From Paulownia fortunei (lineage: Eukaryota > Streptophyta > Magnoliopsida > Lamiales > Paulowniaceae), in assembly GCA_019321725.1 (NCBI GenBank), contig CM033115.1, forward strand, positions 22,330,673 through 22,394,672: 64,000 nucleotides of DNA, given 5' to 3'. A program made the translations under genes and the position numbers. This document shows positions 24,801 to 39,000 of the stretch, one piece after another (positions within the stretch are counted from its first letter, which is position 1; each line of letters begins with the position of its first letter). The notes under the pieces are model-generated. The model was not told the DNA's origin. It ran no database searches and saw only the letters and a program-made list of their open reading frames with translations.

Positions 24801-26997
24801 AAGATTAAAGAAACAATTTTAAGAACAAGCATGAAAACATGTTTAGATTTACAGTTTTTCCCATCTGAGATGGAAGATTTAAGGAAAAAATAGGAGTAAT
24901 TTAGATCTATGGGTTGACAAGGAGAAAGGAAGTTCATAAATATAGAGGAGCATGATTATGGAGTTACTACCATGTGTTATTTTCCGCTCCATGAAAATAC
25001 TATATGGGAAGCCTTTTAAAAGCTTATTGAGCTAATCCAGACATCTGTGATGCATTGACTAGGACACTCACAAGCTACTTTTATTTTCTTTCTCCTGCTC
25101 CTTTGGAACACCCAAAAATCTCAAATGTAAATACGCCAGAGATGAATCTGTAATAACTATTTTTACACAATTTGATTCTGTTTTCTACTAATATAACAAC
25201 CCTTTTCCCTCTGAGTCAGGAACCCAAAAACATGATTTGCTTAGATGTGATTATCTTTATATCAAGTAGTCAAAAGAAAGGACATGTACTTACTGTTAAG
25301 GATCCAATTATAGAACAAACCCCAATATAAACCATGATGTTTGTCTGCCCATAGCGTGGTTCACAATACAACACAAGTACCAACACCACTGCTACTGCTG
25401 AAGCTGTGTACAAAATAAAAGCTGGACCAAGAAAAGAAAAAAACTATTCAGAAACAAAAAAAATTCCATTTGCATACTAGAGAAAAGGACGAAAATCAAT
25501 GCAACAGCTATCAAAGTACATGTGCTCACCTGGCTGTATCGCTAGTTCCCAGATTTCTTCCACTGAGCTAATACTATGTTCACCAGGTGCATGAAGCACA
25601 ATGACTGTAGAACCCACTACACACAAAATGCATCCCAATATTCCTAACTTCCGCAATTTCTCTCTTAGTAGGAAATGGGCTAAAACAGCACTGTCCATGA
25701 AATAAACAGTTGTTCAGTTTTTGTTTATACTATATATGATACTGCCAATTAGTTACAGAGGAATAAGATCATACTAAAAAGGTGACTTCTTTTATCAGGT
25801 ACTTCTTTCTTGGAGGGGAGGAAATTGGATTAAGAGGGATAAGGACGGTTAAACGCACATTTACCTGACAATTATGCTTAATGCTCCAAGTGGTGTCACA
25901 AGGACAGCAGGAGCATACATATAAGCAACAAAATTGGCAAACTCCCCAACGATCACTGAGAAAATTAAAGTTCAAGTTTGATTGAACTGATAGAAGCAAC
26001 ATACTTAACTCTTTTAAAAAAAAAAAAGCCAAGACTTACTAGCGGCCATTCCAATCCACCAAAGTGGTTCTAGCAAATATCCATATCCTCCTGAACCTTC
26101 ATTAAACGAATTGAGTATCATTAGAAATGATGTCAAAAATGGCTTCAGATAACATGTAAAAGATGCACCCGCATAGAGGTTTGATGAAAACTATTATTCT
26201 TCTCAATAATCCATTTCCCCAACATAAATTACAAGGCGAGCCTTGCTCAACATTATGTCGTGCGTTCTGTCTAATCAAATCCATTAAAATGAATACTTGA
26301 GTAGCTAATTATTTTCCACCCCACTGACTGCCAAGGCACACACCCTATATACACCACAACATGCAAGTACTCTAGAATGATGACTGACATATCAATTTAA
26401 ATCATGTGCCCTTTTCGTAACACCTTAGCTTTGTCTGATTTGCTGTCCCATTTATTATATGCATTATTTTCCTTTTTCAATCATTCGTTACCCATTATGC
26501 TTCTAAAGCCAAAAACTCATACCCGCATATGATTCCCTAGCTGGCAAGTAACTTTCACTAGCTCACAACCACTTAGCGCTACAAATGCATTTTTTTTTCC
26601 CTTAATCTATTTCAGCATTTACACTGTAGATTTAATACAAACAAAAAAAGAACAATGAAGATTACTCAAAAATCTTTAATATTTCCAGAATTGCAGCATC
26701 TAATCAACGTTATATCCCAAGAACATTGATAAGTCCAGACAAGGGACAAACAAAAAGAGCTTAGAACGATATTTCAAGGTTCAATTTTACATAGCAAAAC
26801 AAGAAAACCAACTCAATTACCCGAAAAAAGAAAAAGTAAAAAGACAAAAAAAAGAAAAAAGAAAAATAAAACTTACTAGCACGTGAGCCGGAGGCACCGG
26901 CTCTCTGTAAACCCTTCTTCTTGATGATGAAGCTCGATCCAATAAACGCGCTCGAGCCCACCGCCAACCCAAACCCGAGTAAATTAGCTCTATACAT
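21823..26997 (-). CDS. NIPA-family magnesium transporter
   Basis: Members of the NIPA family (formerly DUF803) are multi-pass membrane proteins proposed to carry Mg2+ across endomembranes or the plasma membrane. Nine exons join in phase: 26997-26877, 26096-26040, 25955-25865, 25690-25530, 25421-25294, 24759-24622, 22984-22892, 22809-22692 and 21950-21823, giving 344 residues, normal for the family. Signature segments in order are FIGSSFIIKKKGLQRAGASG, LLEPLWW, GEFANFVAY, LGALSIIVSAVLAHF, CVVGSTVIVLHAP, YGQTNIMVYIG, QLNYLNKALDTFNTAVVSP and LCGFITVLSGT. About nine hydrophobic helices are visible. The cytosolic tail ends KQKDNDDLHPEYVAIIHQD, HFK. Start and stop are clear. Intron 6 is unusually long (about 1.6 kb) and I see no nested gene in it. 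The closest relative I recall is At1g71900. Confidence 0.93.
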
Positions 26998-29900
26998 TAT
27001 TACCCCACCCGATCGAACTCTGGAGATAATATTCTTGGTCGATATGCCGCTGGAATTTAAATCTCATCTGCTGCCGCCCTTTTTTTAACAAACTAAAAAA
27101 AAAAAAAGGAAATAATTACATATATAACGAGCTGTTGGGAAGACTTTGCAATCCTAGGGCTTTGAATTTGGGGAGGATTTCATGTATGTGTATAGCCGTG
27201 TAGGTTGTTTAGTTTTTCTTCATCTGTCAGTCTACGTGAAGGGTCAATGTTGAATATGTGGTATTTATAGGCTGGTTTACATTGGGGGCCTAGGGATTTG
27301 GAATTGGAGGGAATTTCTCGCAAAGTATATTCCTTACTTTTTTAGCTGTGATTTTTTTTAAAAAAAAATTATTTACATATAATTATATATTGTAAATAGA
27401 TGTATGAATTTCATTTGATTGAATTGAAATCATAATAAAAATATGTTTCAGGCCTGTATCACTTTCAATAAGTTTTAACGCAATTTAAATTTTAGAAACC
27501 ATAGTCTTTTAATTTTAATTTGAGATTAATAAAATTGATATACTATGTATAAAATATATAAATTTAAACTACTGTGGATTCATACTTCATGCTCTTATTA
27601 ATTATGTTTTTAAATAAAATATTACATGAGTTAAAAAGTCTTTTAAATAAATTCAATTGTGATGAGAAAACTAAAATTCAGTTTACTCCGTTTAATTTAT
27701 ACTCGTACTTGTGCAAAAATATACAACATCTAATAATTACAACAACAAATCATCTACTTAGTTCTTGAATTTTAATTAATAAAATACTAACAAATATTTA
27801 TTTTATTGACTCAAATGTTAATAATTTATATTATTAGGCAATTCTTAAGTTCACTCACCCTCTATTGAATTTTATTCAAAAGCATCAAATATTGTGTACT
27901 CTCAATTAGAGTTCTAGTGGACAAAATTTCATTGATAAAGCCCAATTCCAAAACTGGGTTTGTGAGGATATGATTCAAATACTAGCCCATTCCACAAATA
28001 GACTGGTAGTAGCCCATGATAACAAGCCCATCCACGCTAAAGACTAAGTGTTGGTGGACCAGCCCACCTGAAATACCATACAACTAATATACCACTAATA
28101 ATAAAGATTATTATCGTCCTTAATTATCATTAATTTTTTTGATGTAATTATTATTAGTATCATTGTTACAGAGAAACTTTGAGAAAAAGTCCTAACAAAA
28201 GAGTAGTAAAAGTTCAATGATTTACAAAAAAGTTAGTAATCGGAGCCAATATAATTATGGAAAGTTGCATGATACATAAATTAGTAACAGCTTTTGTCAT
28301 TCATTTTTATATTATGGATCAACTAATTGAATTTGTATTTTTTTTTAATGTATATATATATATATATTTTTATCAGAGTTAGGCACTTTAATCAGACAAA
28401 TGGCAAAGATGATAGAGTTTGTCCCCTTTGGCACATTGATGCACCAATTTTAATAATAATCATTTGTACCTATTATAAGATGCTTGTCCTCAATATTCAG
28501 CATATGTTCCATTCCAGACCTAACTATAGTCATTTTCTTGAAAAATAAAACAACTACCTCACACAAAGCAAAAGGTGCAAACTAGATGCTGATAGCTATG
28601 CTCTATATATGCTGCCTATGATAAAGCTAATTACGAATCTTATTATAGTATTCAAAATTATTTTTTTAAATTGTTACTGTGAATACTTTTAAGAAAGACT
28701 GATATTTGGATTCTCAATATAGGTGCTATGCAGTTGGTTATCATTCTTTATGACTGTAATGCGTGTGAATATCAGCAGCAACGTTATTCTAAAAGTACCA
28801 TAAACTACTATATATCATTATTGCGGGAATCATAAACATGTATAAAAGTAAAAACACTGTATTCATATTATTGTTTTCAAAATTGAATCCGTCAGTTCAA
28901 TTAGGTTAATTGAAAATCAATGGTCGAAATAGTTCGTTTCACTATAAAACAAAAATAAAAATCAATCAAAATTGGTGGGATTTTTTTATTTTCTTTTTCA
29001 TATTTTGAAAAAATTTAAACTTGATATTTAATTATATGTACGTGATTATTAGAATTTTAGATTTTGCTCGATATGTTTTTATGATTGGTTATTTATTTAT
29101 TTATTACCTTTAATATTTAGTATGTAACAATTAATTTATCACTTTATTATTTTACATAACTTAACAAAAAAATATAATTAATTTTATCAAACTGATTGAA
29201 TTAATCCAACCAATTCAACAGATACCAATAAAATCGGTTTTATCACCACTTCCATTATAATTACCTGCTGCCATAATAGATATATGCTACCAATGTTATA
29301 TCTAGGTCATGGTGACAACAAAATAGAATATTCTCAATGTGCACACAAATTTTTCTTTTTTTCAATGGTATATTGTAGTATTATGAACAAGTGGAAAATC
29401 ATAGAGACAGTAAAAAAATATGGGGTCCGATAGTCTTAGGATCATAGTGGATAGACGTTTTTCACAAGCCATTTTTCATTGGTTAAAGGGTAAGGGATTG
29501 ATGGATTTATTGCATGTGGTGCATCCAAAAATTTCACCAGAATTACAATAAGGCAGACTATTCGCATGTATGGTGTGTATCTAATGCTTGAGGCAGTGGT
29601 CAAAATTACGAAAAGATGCTTTTCTAAAGACAGTGGAAAGATCAATGCAATAGCAATCACCATTTCAGCAAGAAAAACTGAAAAAGGGAGTAGAGCAATA
29701 AAGGATGAGTATTGCCGTTGTGATATTTCCATAAATTCTACAAGATTCCATTATTTTTCATCATTTTTTACTGTCTGTGACTGGGCTATTTATGGTAACT
29801 GCCAGCAGTGGCAGATGCTGTACCAAGCCATAATCTCTGTCGCTCTCCATTCCATCTCTCTCTTCTACATGTATGTATGTATGTATGTATATATATATAT

Positions 29901-30019
29901 ATATCTATTACCATAGCTTTCCCATCTCTCTTTCTCTGTCTAAATATATTTTCCTGTTCTTTTCTGGGTTTTTTCTCATGTGTCCTTTCCTTGTGCTTGC
30001 AGAGCCCCCATACAAGCCC
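26998..30019. other. Intergenic between divergent NIPA and MATE genes
   Basis: Roughly 3 kb lie between two divergently transcribed genes. The left end holds the NIPA leader and promoter. The middle is strongly AT-rich with a TA run at about 28350-28366. The right end has pyrimidine-rich, leader-like sequence and a TGTA/TA microsatellite at about 29871-29905. An AG acceptor at 30001-30002 suggests that the MATE transcript has an earlier non-coding exon. No other coding region is supported. Confidence 0.5.
29871..29905. repeat. TGTA/TA microsatellite
   Basis: Five ATGT-type tetramers pass directly into a TA dinucleotide run. It lies about 115 bases upstream of the proposed MATE start codon, probably in leader or leader-intron sequence. 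Confidence 0.9.
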
Positions 30020-33000
30020 ATGTCACAGTCGCCGCCATTAGCAAAAAGTCGTGGACTTTTGCCTATAAAATCCCTTCTTCAAAACTACAGAAAACTCCAA
30101 CTGGTAAGCACAAACAAAAATATATACAAAGCACTTATGCACACTGCCACCCCTGCTTATTAATATGCGTGTGTATATGTATGTATATAATCTAGTATAA
30201 TACATAAATACTCTGAAATATATAACGCTCATCTGCACCATTCAAGTTCCTTTATTTCATCATTAAATCCCGGAATCTTGAATTTTAGGAAGAAATGAAA
30301 GGTGGGTTTATGAAGAAATCTGTTGTTTTCTTTTTCATTTCTTTTCTCCAAAGCTTATCTGTTACAGTAAACCTTGAGAAAAAAACGATAACTTCATTTT
30401 TCTTCCTTTCTGTGCAGTTGTTATCTCTTCCAAGGATAACTTGAGTGCTTAGTACTATATATTACAAACTTTTCCGATCCAATGTTTATCTTGTTTGCAG
30501 GTTACGACATGCCGTTGTAAGAAGACTCTAAAAACTTGTTTCTCAACCTTGCACGAAATGGCTGAAAAAGGCTCTGACTTTAATTCTCACAAATTTTCTT
30601 CCTCCTCCCAGGTGATTTCCTTTTCGTCCAACCGCTTATTCTGTGTAGATAGTATGTAAATATATCTTCATGTGCATGTGTATGCATATATATAATTTTG
30701 TGTTTTTCAATCCTTGTGAAATATACTATTTTTCATATTCTGTTTTCTGAATGTTCGTGATTTTCCTGCAAAGGTGGTGGAGGAGTTGAAAGAACTATGG
30801 TCAATGGCACTTCCCATAACAGCAATGAACTGCCTAGTCTATGTTAGAGCAGTGGTTTCAGTCTTATTCTTGGGCAGGCTTGGAAGCCTAGAGTTAGCCG
30901 GTGGTGCCCTCTCCATTGGCTTCACAAATATCACTGGATATTCAGTTTTAGTAGGTCTTGCCTCTGGCCTTGAGCCAGTGTGCAGCCAAGCCTACGGCAG
31001 CAAGAATTGGGACCTCCTTTCACTCTCTCTGCACCGCATGATCTTCGTACTTTTCTTGGCAATTATCCCCATTAGTTTCCTTTGGATCAATCTTGAATCG
31101 ATCATGCTTTTCATGGGCCAAGACAAAGATATTACCTCAATGGCTGCAACATATTGCATCTATTCACTCCCAGACCTTTTGACCAACACTTTGTTACAGC
31201 CCTTGAGGGTCTATTTGAGATCACAAGGGGTGACTAAGCCCCAAATGTGGTGCACCTTAATGGCGGTGATATTCCACGTGCCGCTCAATTATGTTCTTGT
31301 GGTGGTTATGGGGTTGGGGGTTCCCGGGGTAGCAATGGCTTCTGTGTTAACTAACCTGCACATGATGGTGCTGATGATGGGGTATGTGTGTGTCTATGGG
31401 AGGTGGGAGTGGAAATGGAAGGTAGGGGTTGGTGGCGCTTGTGGTGGGATTGGGCCACTTCTTAAGTTGGCCGTTCCGAGTTGTATCGGAATATGCTTGG
31501 AGTGGTGGTGGTATGAGATTGTGACTGTGCTGGCAGGGTATTTGCCTAATCCTAAGCTTGCAGTGGCTGCCACCGGGATAATGATTCAGACAACCAGCCT
31601 TATGTACACTGTTCCAATGGCCTTGGCTGGCTGTGTCTCTGCACGGGTAAGTTGTTAATCCATATGGTGAAATTAATATTCATTTATCAGAATTGATTGG
31701 AATTTTTGGTAGGTAGCTTATAGTGGGATTATTGGCTATCTTATATGAATTGCTCAACCTTTTGTTGGATGTGGTTGTTATTCATTTTTTGGGAATTGAT
31801 GCAATTGAAACAAGTTAGCAAGATGTGTAAACTAATCAGAATCTCAGTTGTGGAAACCTTGTCCTATCAACTTCTCATAGGATACTTCTGTACAAGTTGA
31901 TGTTTTTATGACCCTGCTTCATTTTAGAGTATATGGTCAGTGTTTATGCAAATTGCATCTATATACAATTCCTAAGGAAGGCAATACGTCTACCTTTTGA
32001 AAAGTTGAATACTTTATATCTATGATTTGGGTTCCATGGTCCTTCCATATGCTTGTAATGCAAAAGTTTTTGGCTGTTATATTGCATATTAATAATGTTG
32101 TTTAGTGTGCCAGCTATCATATTATGGAAGATCATTTTAGTTTCTTGAATTTCAATTAGATTTTAAAACTTTATTTGGTCATCTATTCTTCTGCCCAAAT
32201 TTGCCCATTATGCTAGAGAGCTTTCAACTATCATGCTCAAGAGTTCTTGATTTTTTACTTGATTGCATCATATTTCATGTTGTGTTCTACTTCATTTGTC
32301 ATGCCGATAAATGTGGTTGGACAAATGGTGCATAGGACAAGAAGTCCATCGTGTTCAGTTGTGATGAACTTTTGTGTCAATTTGTTATGTATGACATACG
32401 TCTAACCAACCAAGGATTGTGACTCTGCCGATCATTCTATTATTCCTTTAAAGCCAAATCATGGTCATGCTTTTTGATGCAATCATCCAAGTTTTTAATA
32501 CTTGTGGGCATCATCTTGTGTCCCTTGTTTAATATGTTCCCAAATTATTCGTTATGCTTGAAAATTGTGGCCCCTGTTTGTTTATTTCCCTGTAGAAGAT
32601 TCTTGAAATGCAAATTGGATGATCAAGTGATGATTGTGCAACAAATTCATGTGGTGATCCTCTTTGCAGGTAGGCAATGAGCTGGGAGCTGGGAAGCCAT
32701 ACAAAGCCAAGTTAGCTGCAATGGTTGCATTAGCCTGTGCATTTGCTATTGGATTCATAAATGTCATTTGGACAGTGATGTTCAAGGAGAAATGGGGTGG
32801 CCTCTTTACAAAAGATGATGAGCTCAAAGCTCTTGTTGCATCAGTTTTGCCAATCATCGGACTGTGTGAGCTCGGGAACTGCCCACAGACCACAGGCTGT
32901 GGCATCCTACGTGGCACAGCAAGGCCGGTCGTGGGTGCCCATATCAATCTTGGCTCGTTTTACTTTGTCGGCACTCCTATAGCTGTCGGCTTAGCCTTCT

Positions 33001-33224
33001 GGCTCAGCATCGGTTTCCCCGGGCTGTGGCTAGGCCTGCTGTCAGCTCAGGCTGCCTGTGCCATATCAATTCTGTATGTTGTGTTGCACTGCACAGACTG
33101 GGAAGGTGAAGCTATGAAAGCCTCCAAACTTACTAGCCTGGAGATGGGCAATAAGTGTAACACTGATGAAGAGAAAAAGGGGTTATTGGTTGTGGAGAGT
33201 CAAAAGAATGGTGATGTTCTATAG
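30020..33224 (+). CDS. DTX54: MATE efflux transporter, DETOXIFICATION 54-like
   Basis: MATE carriers export organic cations, flavonoids, hormones or metal chelators by exchange with H+ or Na+; the substrate here is not known. Four exons join in phase 0: 30020-30103, 30501-30611, 30774-31646 and 32670-33224, giving 540 residues. The last two exons hold the whole membrane core, with twelve hydrophobic helices expected. Conserved runs include [51 protein letters not shown]-like [18 protein letters not shown] and [20 protein letters not shown]. The C-terminus ends NGDVL, as I remember for DTX54 of Arabidopsis (At1g71870). An ATG at 30558 would give a 493-residue form. I prefer the longer start because both upstream joints keep phase and the second exon ([19 protein letters not shown]) resembles DTX54 orthologues. 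The region has GC-rich codons compared with its flanks. Confidence 0.92.
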
Positions 33225-36097
33225 GGTGAAGGGAAAAATTGGAATGTGTGGAGAACTGTGGGCTACTTGCATTTGTTTTTTGTTTTCTATGGTGCTCCAT
33301 GTGGGGAAAAGTCATATTCCTGCTTGAAGTTTTGGTTTTCTGAGGTATGGGGTTTTGTGAACATCAAGCACTTTTTATTCAGGCAGAGAATTTCATGGTG
33401 GCCCATGTGGTAGTTACATAATTGAGGCTAAGACAATATTCTTAATTGCTCATTTATACACGAGTCATTCTATAGTGGATCGAGCTCGGTCCACTAATAG
33501 TCATTGGATGGTGCAATCTGATCTACTATAGCCATTAGATCATAGGGGGATGGATAATTTTCATCACCCACCCATCATTCATCAAATGACAAAGAATGAA
33601 GTGGGTGCGTTGTAGCCGGTCCATCCAAGAAAGGAACTTACTGTCTTAATGAAATTGAATATTGAAGAATGCCCCCTTCCATATGGCTCTGCATTTAACT
33701 TTGATTTTTGTGAAATTCTTGCCTTCTTTTTATATATATCCTCGTGATTCTAATATTCAAAAATTAGAGAAGGAAAGGAATAATTGAGAGGAAAAGACCC
33801 TTACATCCAAACTAAAAGACACCCTACTGTTGGGGGTGCTTATCTATGAAGCAAACCTGTACTGTACCATGTCATATGTTTGTGGAGAAGTGGGGTTCTA
33901 AAGACACTTTTTTTTTTTTTGAGGGGGGGAGGGGAGGGGGAAAGAAAAAATTGTGGATGGGGATGCTCATCAGATTTTACTGGCGGGGTCTCAGAAAATG
34001 GATTTTAAAGATTTTTCTGGATAGTGCTCTCTCAAATATCTTCTGTGCTGAGTTCCAACTTTTGTTTGTGTACAGGAGGAGCATGCACTTTCTATTCAGA
34101 TACAGACACCTGAACTTGAACTTACATGAAGGAATATCAGTAATGTTCTAATATTGATATTGAAAAATGATATTCAGATATTCTGTGTCATGATCAAACC
34201 ATGCTGACAGATAATGGAGATAAGTTAATAATCTGGTCCTGTAAGATCTTTAAGAGAAGCTAGCAGACAAATTGAGCTGTCAGTAGCATTTTTCCTTCGC
34301 TAGGCAGAAACCAAAACGAGTATACTATTGGCCTTTGAGGATATGTTTCAAAGGTGAAAACATACATTAAAAAAGGACAACCCTCTAGTCTGAAGAAAAT
34401 TCCATTCCATTCTTTTATGCTTCACCAATAACCTTCTTTTTCGTTCATTGAAAGAATATTTAGCCAAGAAAGATTACATATTCTCTCTCTCTCTCTCTCT
34501 CTACCCATCCCCTTCAACACCAAAAAAATAAAAAAATAAAAATAAAAATAAAAATAAAAATTGAAAAGAAGTTAAAATAATGGTCATTGACCTTCACCCC
34601 TTGTCTCCTTTGCCTAGTAAAACAACCCATGACCAGGGTAAATCAGCAGCAATGAGCACAGCAAGGAATTATGTAACAGCTCAATAGGCAGCTGTTTTAT
34701 TTCAACAAGCAAGAAGCAAATCAAACAAATTTCTTTTCCATTCTATTTCAGGTTTCTTTTTTTTCATGGTTTATACCCTTTTTTTACCCACGGGTGCCAA
34801 CATTCCAAAATGCGGTTTTATTACACCAAAAATGCAAATATAGAAAGAAATACAGACAAAATCCACGACTTCATCATGCTACGATGGAACTGTGGTGATG
34901 AAATCGTGGTTTTGGCATTAAGTATGATTCAATATATCATAGTGGTGGAAGACTTTTATGATCGCACACAAATCCAAGGTTGAGGAAATTGCTACACACT
35001 TTTTAATTTATAAAAAAAAAGAAAGAAAAAAAGCCAAGATTTCATTATAAGGCAGCTGAAACCGAAGTCCTAGGAGTCGTTAGAAAACTTGTACTATGTA
35101 GGATACAATCTCAAGATAAGAATGTTTTGAGTGTTCGAACCACACATCGGCCTTTAGTTGAGTTTCTTATAACCATTTTTATAAACAAACTTGCATGCCT
35201 TTATTTCCTTACTAAATATAAGCTTGATGTGTGTTTATAATATGAAATAAAAAATAAAATATTAAATAAAAATATATTATGTTTCCACCCACGAGAAAAG
35301 CATCTTCTAAATCTTAATGGGTTGTTTAATTAACTTTAATGTTAGTTTCCCTTTTTTTTTTTTTTGGTGTTTTTCTAATAAAAAAAAATTAAAAGCAAAT
35401 AATTCAAGTAGAAAAGTGAATTAATAAGTGTTCTTATATAAATATAGTTTTAGTTTAGGTTTGGCTATATTTAACTAGTTACATGACATATTATTCTTAT
35501 CCTATAATGTTTCATTGTTCTTAAACTGTGAATTGCGAATCAATCATATGGCATATGTAAATTAATTTATTTTGTAATTGACTTAAAATAACATACAGTA
35601 ATTCAATTATTTTTGAATATGCACTTATTAGGAAAATTTTGGTCACAATCTACCTATTTTTTCTATTTATTTTTGTATCATATTTTTAATGAATGGAAGT
35701 CCAAACAAATAGAGAAATAAGGTTTTTTCGGTAATCAAACATTTTTACAGTTTAATTCTATAAAAATATACTAATCCATATTTTTTTGTCATTTTATTTT
35801 TTCCAATCATGCATCTCCATATATTGATTCTATCTACCATGTGAAGTTGAATTCATAAATTATAGTGATAAAATATTTTTAAAATTGAAATATGGGTCAA
35901 ATAATTATTTAATAAATATTTATTTTTTAACAACTATATTAATATGAAAGCATTTTCACGTATAACAGAAGCAAGTACCGGATAACTAACGGCGTGGGCA
36001 AACCTTTGAAACGAAAGGAAAGAGAGGGAGAGAAACCCTAACGCCAAGAGCCACGGGTAACGTCGTTGCGAATCGTCGCCGCGGCCGGAGATCGCCG
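33225..36097. other. Intergenic region between MATE and PTP genes
   Basis: It begins with the MATE 3' UTR. A poly-T plus G-rich run lies at about 33909-33941 and CT and AAAAT microsatellites at 34483-34560. The rest is AT-rich. The last 100 bases become GC-richer and contain the tyrosine phosphatase leader. No coding sequence is supported. Confidence 0.5.
34483..34560. repeat. CT dinucleotide run followed by AAAAT repeats
   Basis: A TC/CT run of about nine units ends near 34501. After a short spacer, AAAAAT/AAAAT units are repeated about six times. Simple-sequence DNA. Confidence 0.9.
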
Positions 36098-39000
36098 ATG
36101 GCCACTAATTCCGCAAAGCCCCTCTCAACCACGGATACTTCGGCCGCCGTTTCAGCCTCTCCGACGGCGGCCAAGCCTTTCGATTTATCTTTCGATTCGA
36201 CGATGCCGAGGCTTCGTCTCTCAGGCGATCAGCTACGCCACTGCTCCGAAGCTCTCGAATGCTTCAAAGGCAAAAAATTCAATTCTCCACAAACGATCCG
36301 CCAAGAGTTCCAATCCTTGCAGGTGTATAAAATGATTGCTCTGCATATATGTTAGCATTATGTGTCTTTGTGTGTATGTTTATGTTTTTCTTTGTCTATG
36401 AGCAACATTGTTTGTAATTTTGAAATTTAATTTTAGGTCTTAGGTTGTTGGTAATAGGAGGCTCAAAGAAGTTTTATTGGTATGTTGTTTGTTACCCGCA
36501 AACTAAGGAAGAAAGCTCAGTGATTGAAGTGTGAGATTCTAATGCAAAAGGTTTGGATATAGTTTGTAGAAGACTCTCTGGTTAAATTTTACCTCTTTCA
36601 TTAAGTTTCCATGAATGAATTTTGGAGATACCTAGAAATGGGGTTTCAAAGGTTGGGTCTTACTTTCAGGAAATTGTTCTCCTGAAAATGCTAAGGCAGT
36701 TATGTGATGAGTATGGGAAAGGCATGCATGATGCGCTGATTAACTCGACATTGAGTAATTTTAGGACTTGTAATTTGGTTCCTTGGATTCTGACATATTC
36801 TTGGTCAGTCCTTAAAGAGAGTGAGATTGAGGTTGGAATTCTTGGGTATCTCGAGTTTCTCTATGTGCCCTTAATTTCCATTTTAAACTTCATTGATCCC
36901 AATAATGATGATTCTAGTTATTGTGACGATCTAGAGGAGCTACTTCTGTAGGAATATAACATCAGAAAACTAAAGGTCTTGGTTTCCAGCTTTTAGCATC
37001 CAGAGAAAATGGTCTAGGAGGTAAAGGAATTGGGTTGGACAAATTGTGGGAATTTTGTTAGAGCATGGATAGATTTTTTTTTTACCAGTTCTTGTCTTGA
37101 CTTTCACTCTATACCAAATATGGGAAAGAAAACAAAACCGGAATACAGTGCCATGGTTTAATCTTATTGCTGAACACACCAAAAATAGGTTTACCATTTT
37201 CATTCGTTTCTATTGTCATGGTCATTCTTCCATTTCAATCTTGTAATATCCATTCCCTCATTCCACATGCCATATTAGCTTACTGGGTCTCTATTGACAT
37301 TATAAGTATTGGAGCTGTCTGTGTTTCCCTTTCTTTTGACAGATTTTGAGATATCTTTCCTTTTGGTTTGGATTTAGCTATGTTGGTTTAATGGGTTGCA
37401 TGAATTCTGCAACCTGTGATGTATCTGAAATTTCGTTTTATTCTAAATAATGTAAAAAGTCCAATCTCTTTATTGCAGGCAAATAGGATGAGAGCTTTGG
37501 ACATGAGGAATAGATGTACCGTGGCTCTCGACAGCTTAAATTACTCCAAGAACCGTTATACTGATGTCTTGCCATGTACGCTAATCAGCAGTAAATATAT
37601 ATATATATATACACACACACATATATGTTTCTCATTTACTTAAAAATGTAATTTCATCTTTCAGAGATAATAGTTTTTAAATTTCATTGATGCAGTTGAC
37701 AATAACAGGGTTATCTTGAAGCAATGTGCGGATTACAGATCTTCAGCTAAGGGATATATCAATGCAAGTTTTGTCATGGTGGGAATTTTAACCTACTTGA
37801 TTTTAACATGCGATTTTAAAGCAGACTCTTATAAATATATTTGGCTCTATATATTGTCCATTCAAACTGATTCTTTTGATTGTAGACTTCTGAAAATGTT
37901 TCTCGGTTTATTGCGACTCAAGGTCCACTTTCACACACTTCTGAGGATTTCTGGGAAATGATAATCCAGTATCGTTGCCCTGTCATAGTCATGCTCACCC
38001 GTTTGGTCGACAATTACCATGTAAGCAATTAGATCTTTTTGATTTCTTAGCAAGAGATTAGAATTTGTCATTTGTATGATGAGATGGTGGTCCTCTTTGC
38101 TGTACTTTTAGCAAAATTTAGTGCTTTATGTTTCTTAACCTTTTTAAACCTCTTCCGCTCATAGTAAGATTTATGAAAGCTGTTTCTCTTTCATTCAACG
38201 GGAATGTCAAGTATATCATGAATGCTTTTCTAGTGCTGATGTTGATTCTCTCTCCAGATACTTATGTTAGTTGCTTTGACATCCTCTTGATTGCTTTAGG
38301 TTCATTACTTTGTAGTATATATATCTATTTATGGGCATTATTTGTTTCTACTAGGTTATCAATTTAAATGTTATTATGTCCTTTAAAATTTATTTTCATT
38401 CTTTTCTGTGCCATTAATACCTTTTTAACGAAACTAAGTGCAGACAGTGAAGTGCATAGATTATTTCCAAGCGGAGGATGGACCTAGAGAGTTTGGCAAC
38501 ATATGCATTGCCACCAAGCGGATACAAACAGCAGATAATTCATTAATATTGCGATGCTTAGAAGTGAAATACAAAGAGGTGAGGCTATTATCTAGAAGTG
38601 ATGTGGATTACAAATGTTAAGCACTTATAAGGAGACTAATTGACATGCTAATCATAGACCACATTACCAAATAAGAATGTTATTCATGAAGATCCATGTT
38701 GCCTATTGATCAAGGGCAGCATAAGGTGTTTTTAGCATATGTAAGTAATGCATCAGTTTGATTTGCTGCCCAAATTTTGAGCTTCAACTTTTCTCTTGTT
38801 TCCCGTAACCTCAAGTATAGGCCATTTCCTCTCAGTCTAATTGAAGTAGATTAGTACCATAATGATTCTGAATCTTTAATTAAGGTGAGATTTAAAATCT
38901 TAATTTTGTCTAATTCCATCTCAAGTATGAAATTTTAATTCTGTAAAACTTGTTACTTCTGAATATTCTGATTTGAGATACTTTGCTTCTAATGCTCTGG

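Noticed and set aside
33460..33560. Partly palindromic TCTATAGTGGATC / CTACTATAG region after the MATE gene
   Set aside because: Pairing is too imperfect to call a hairpin terminator or a transposon.
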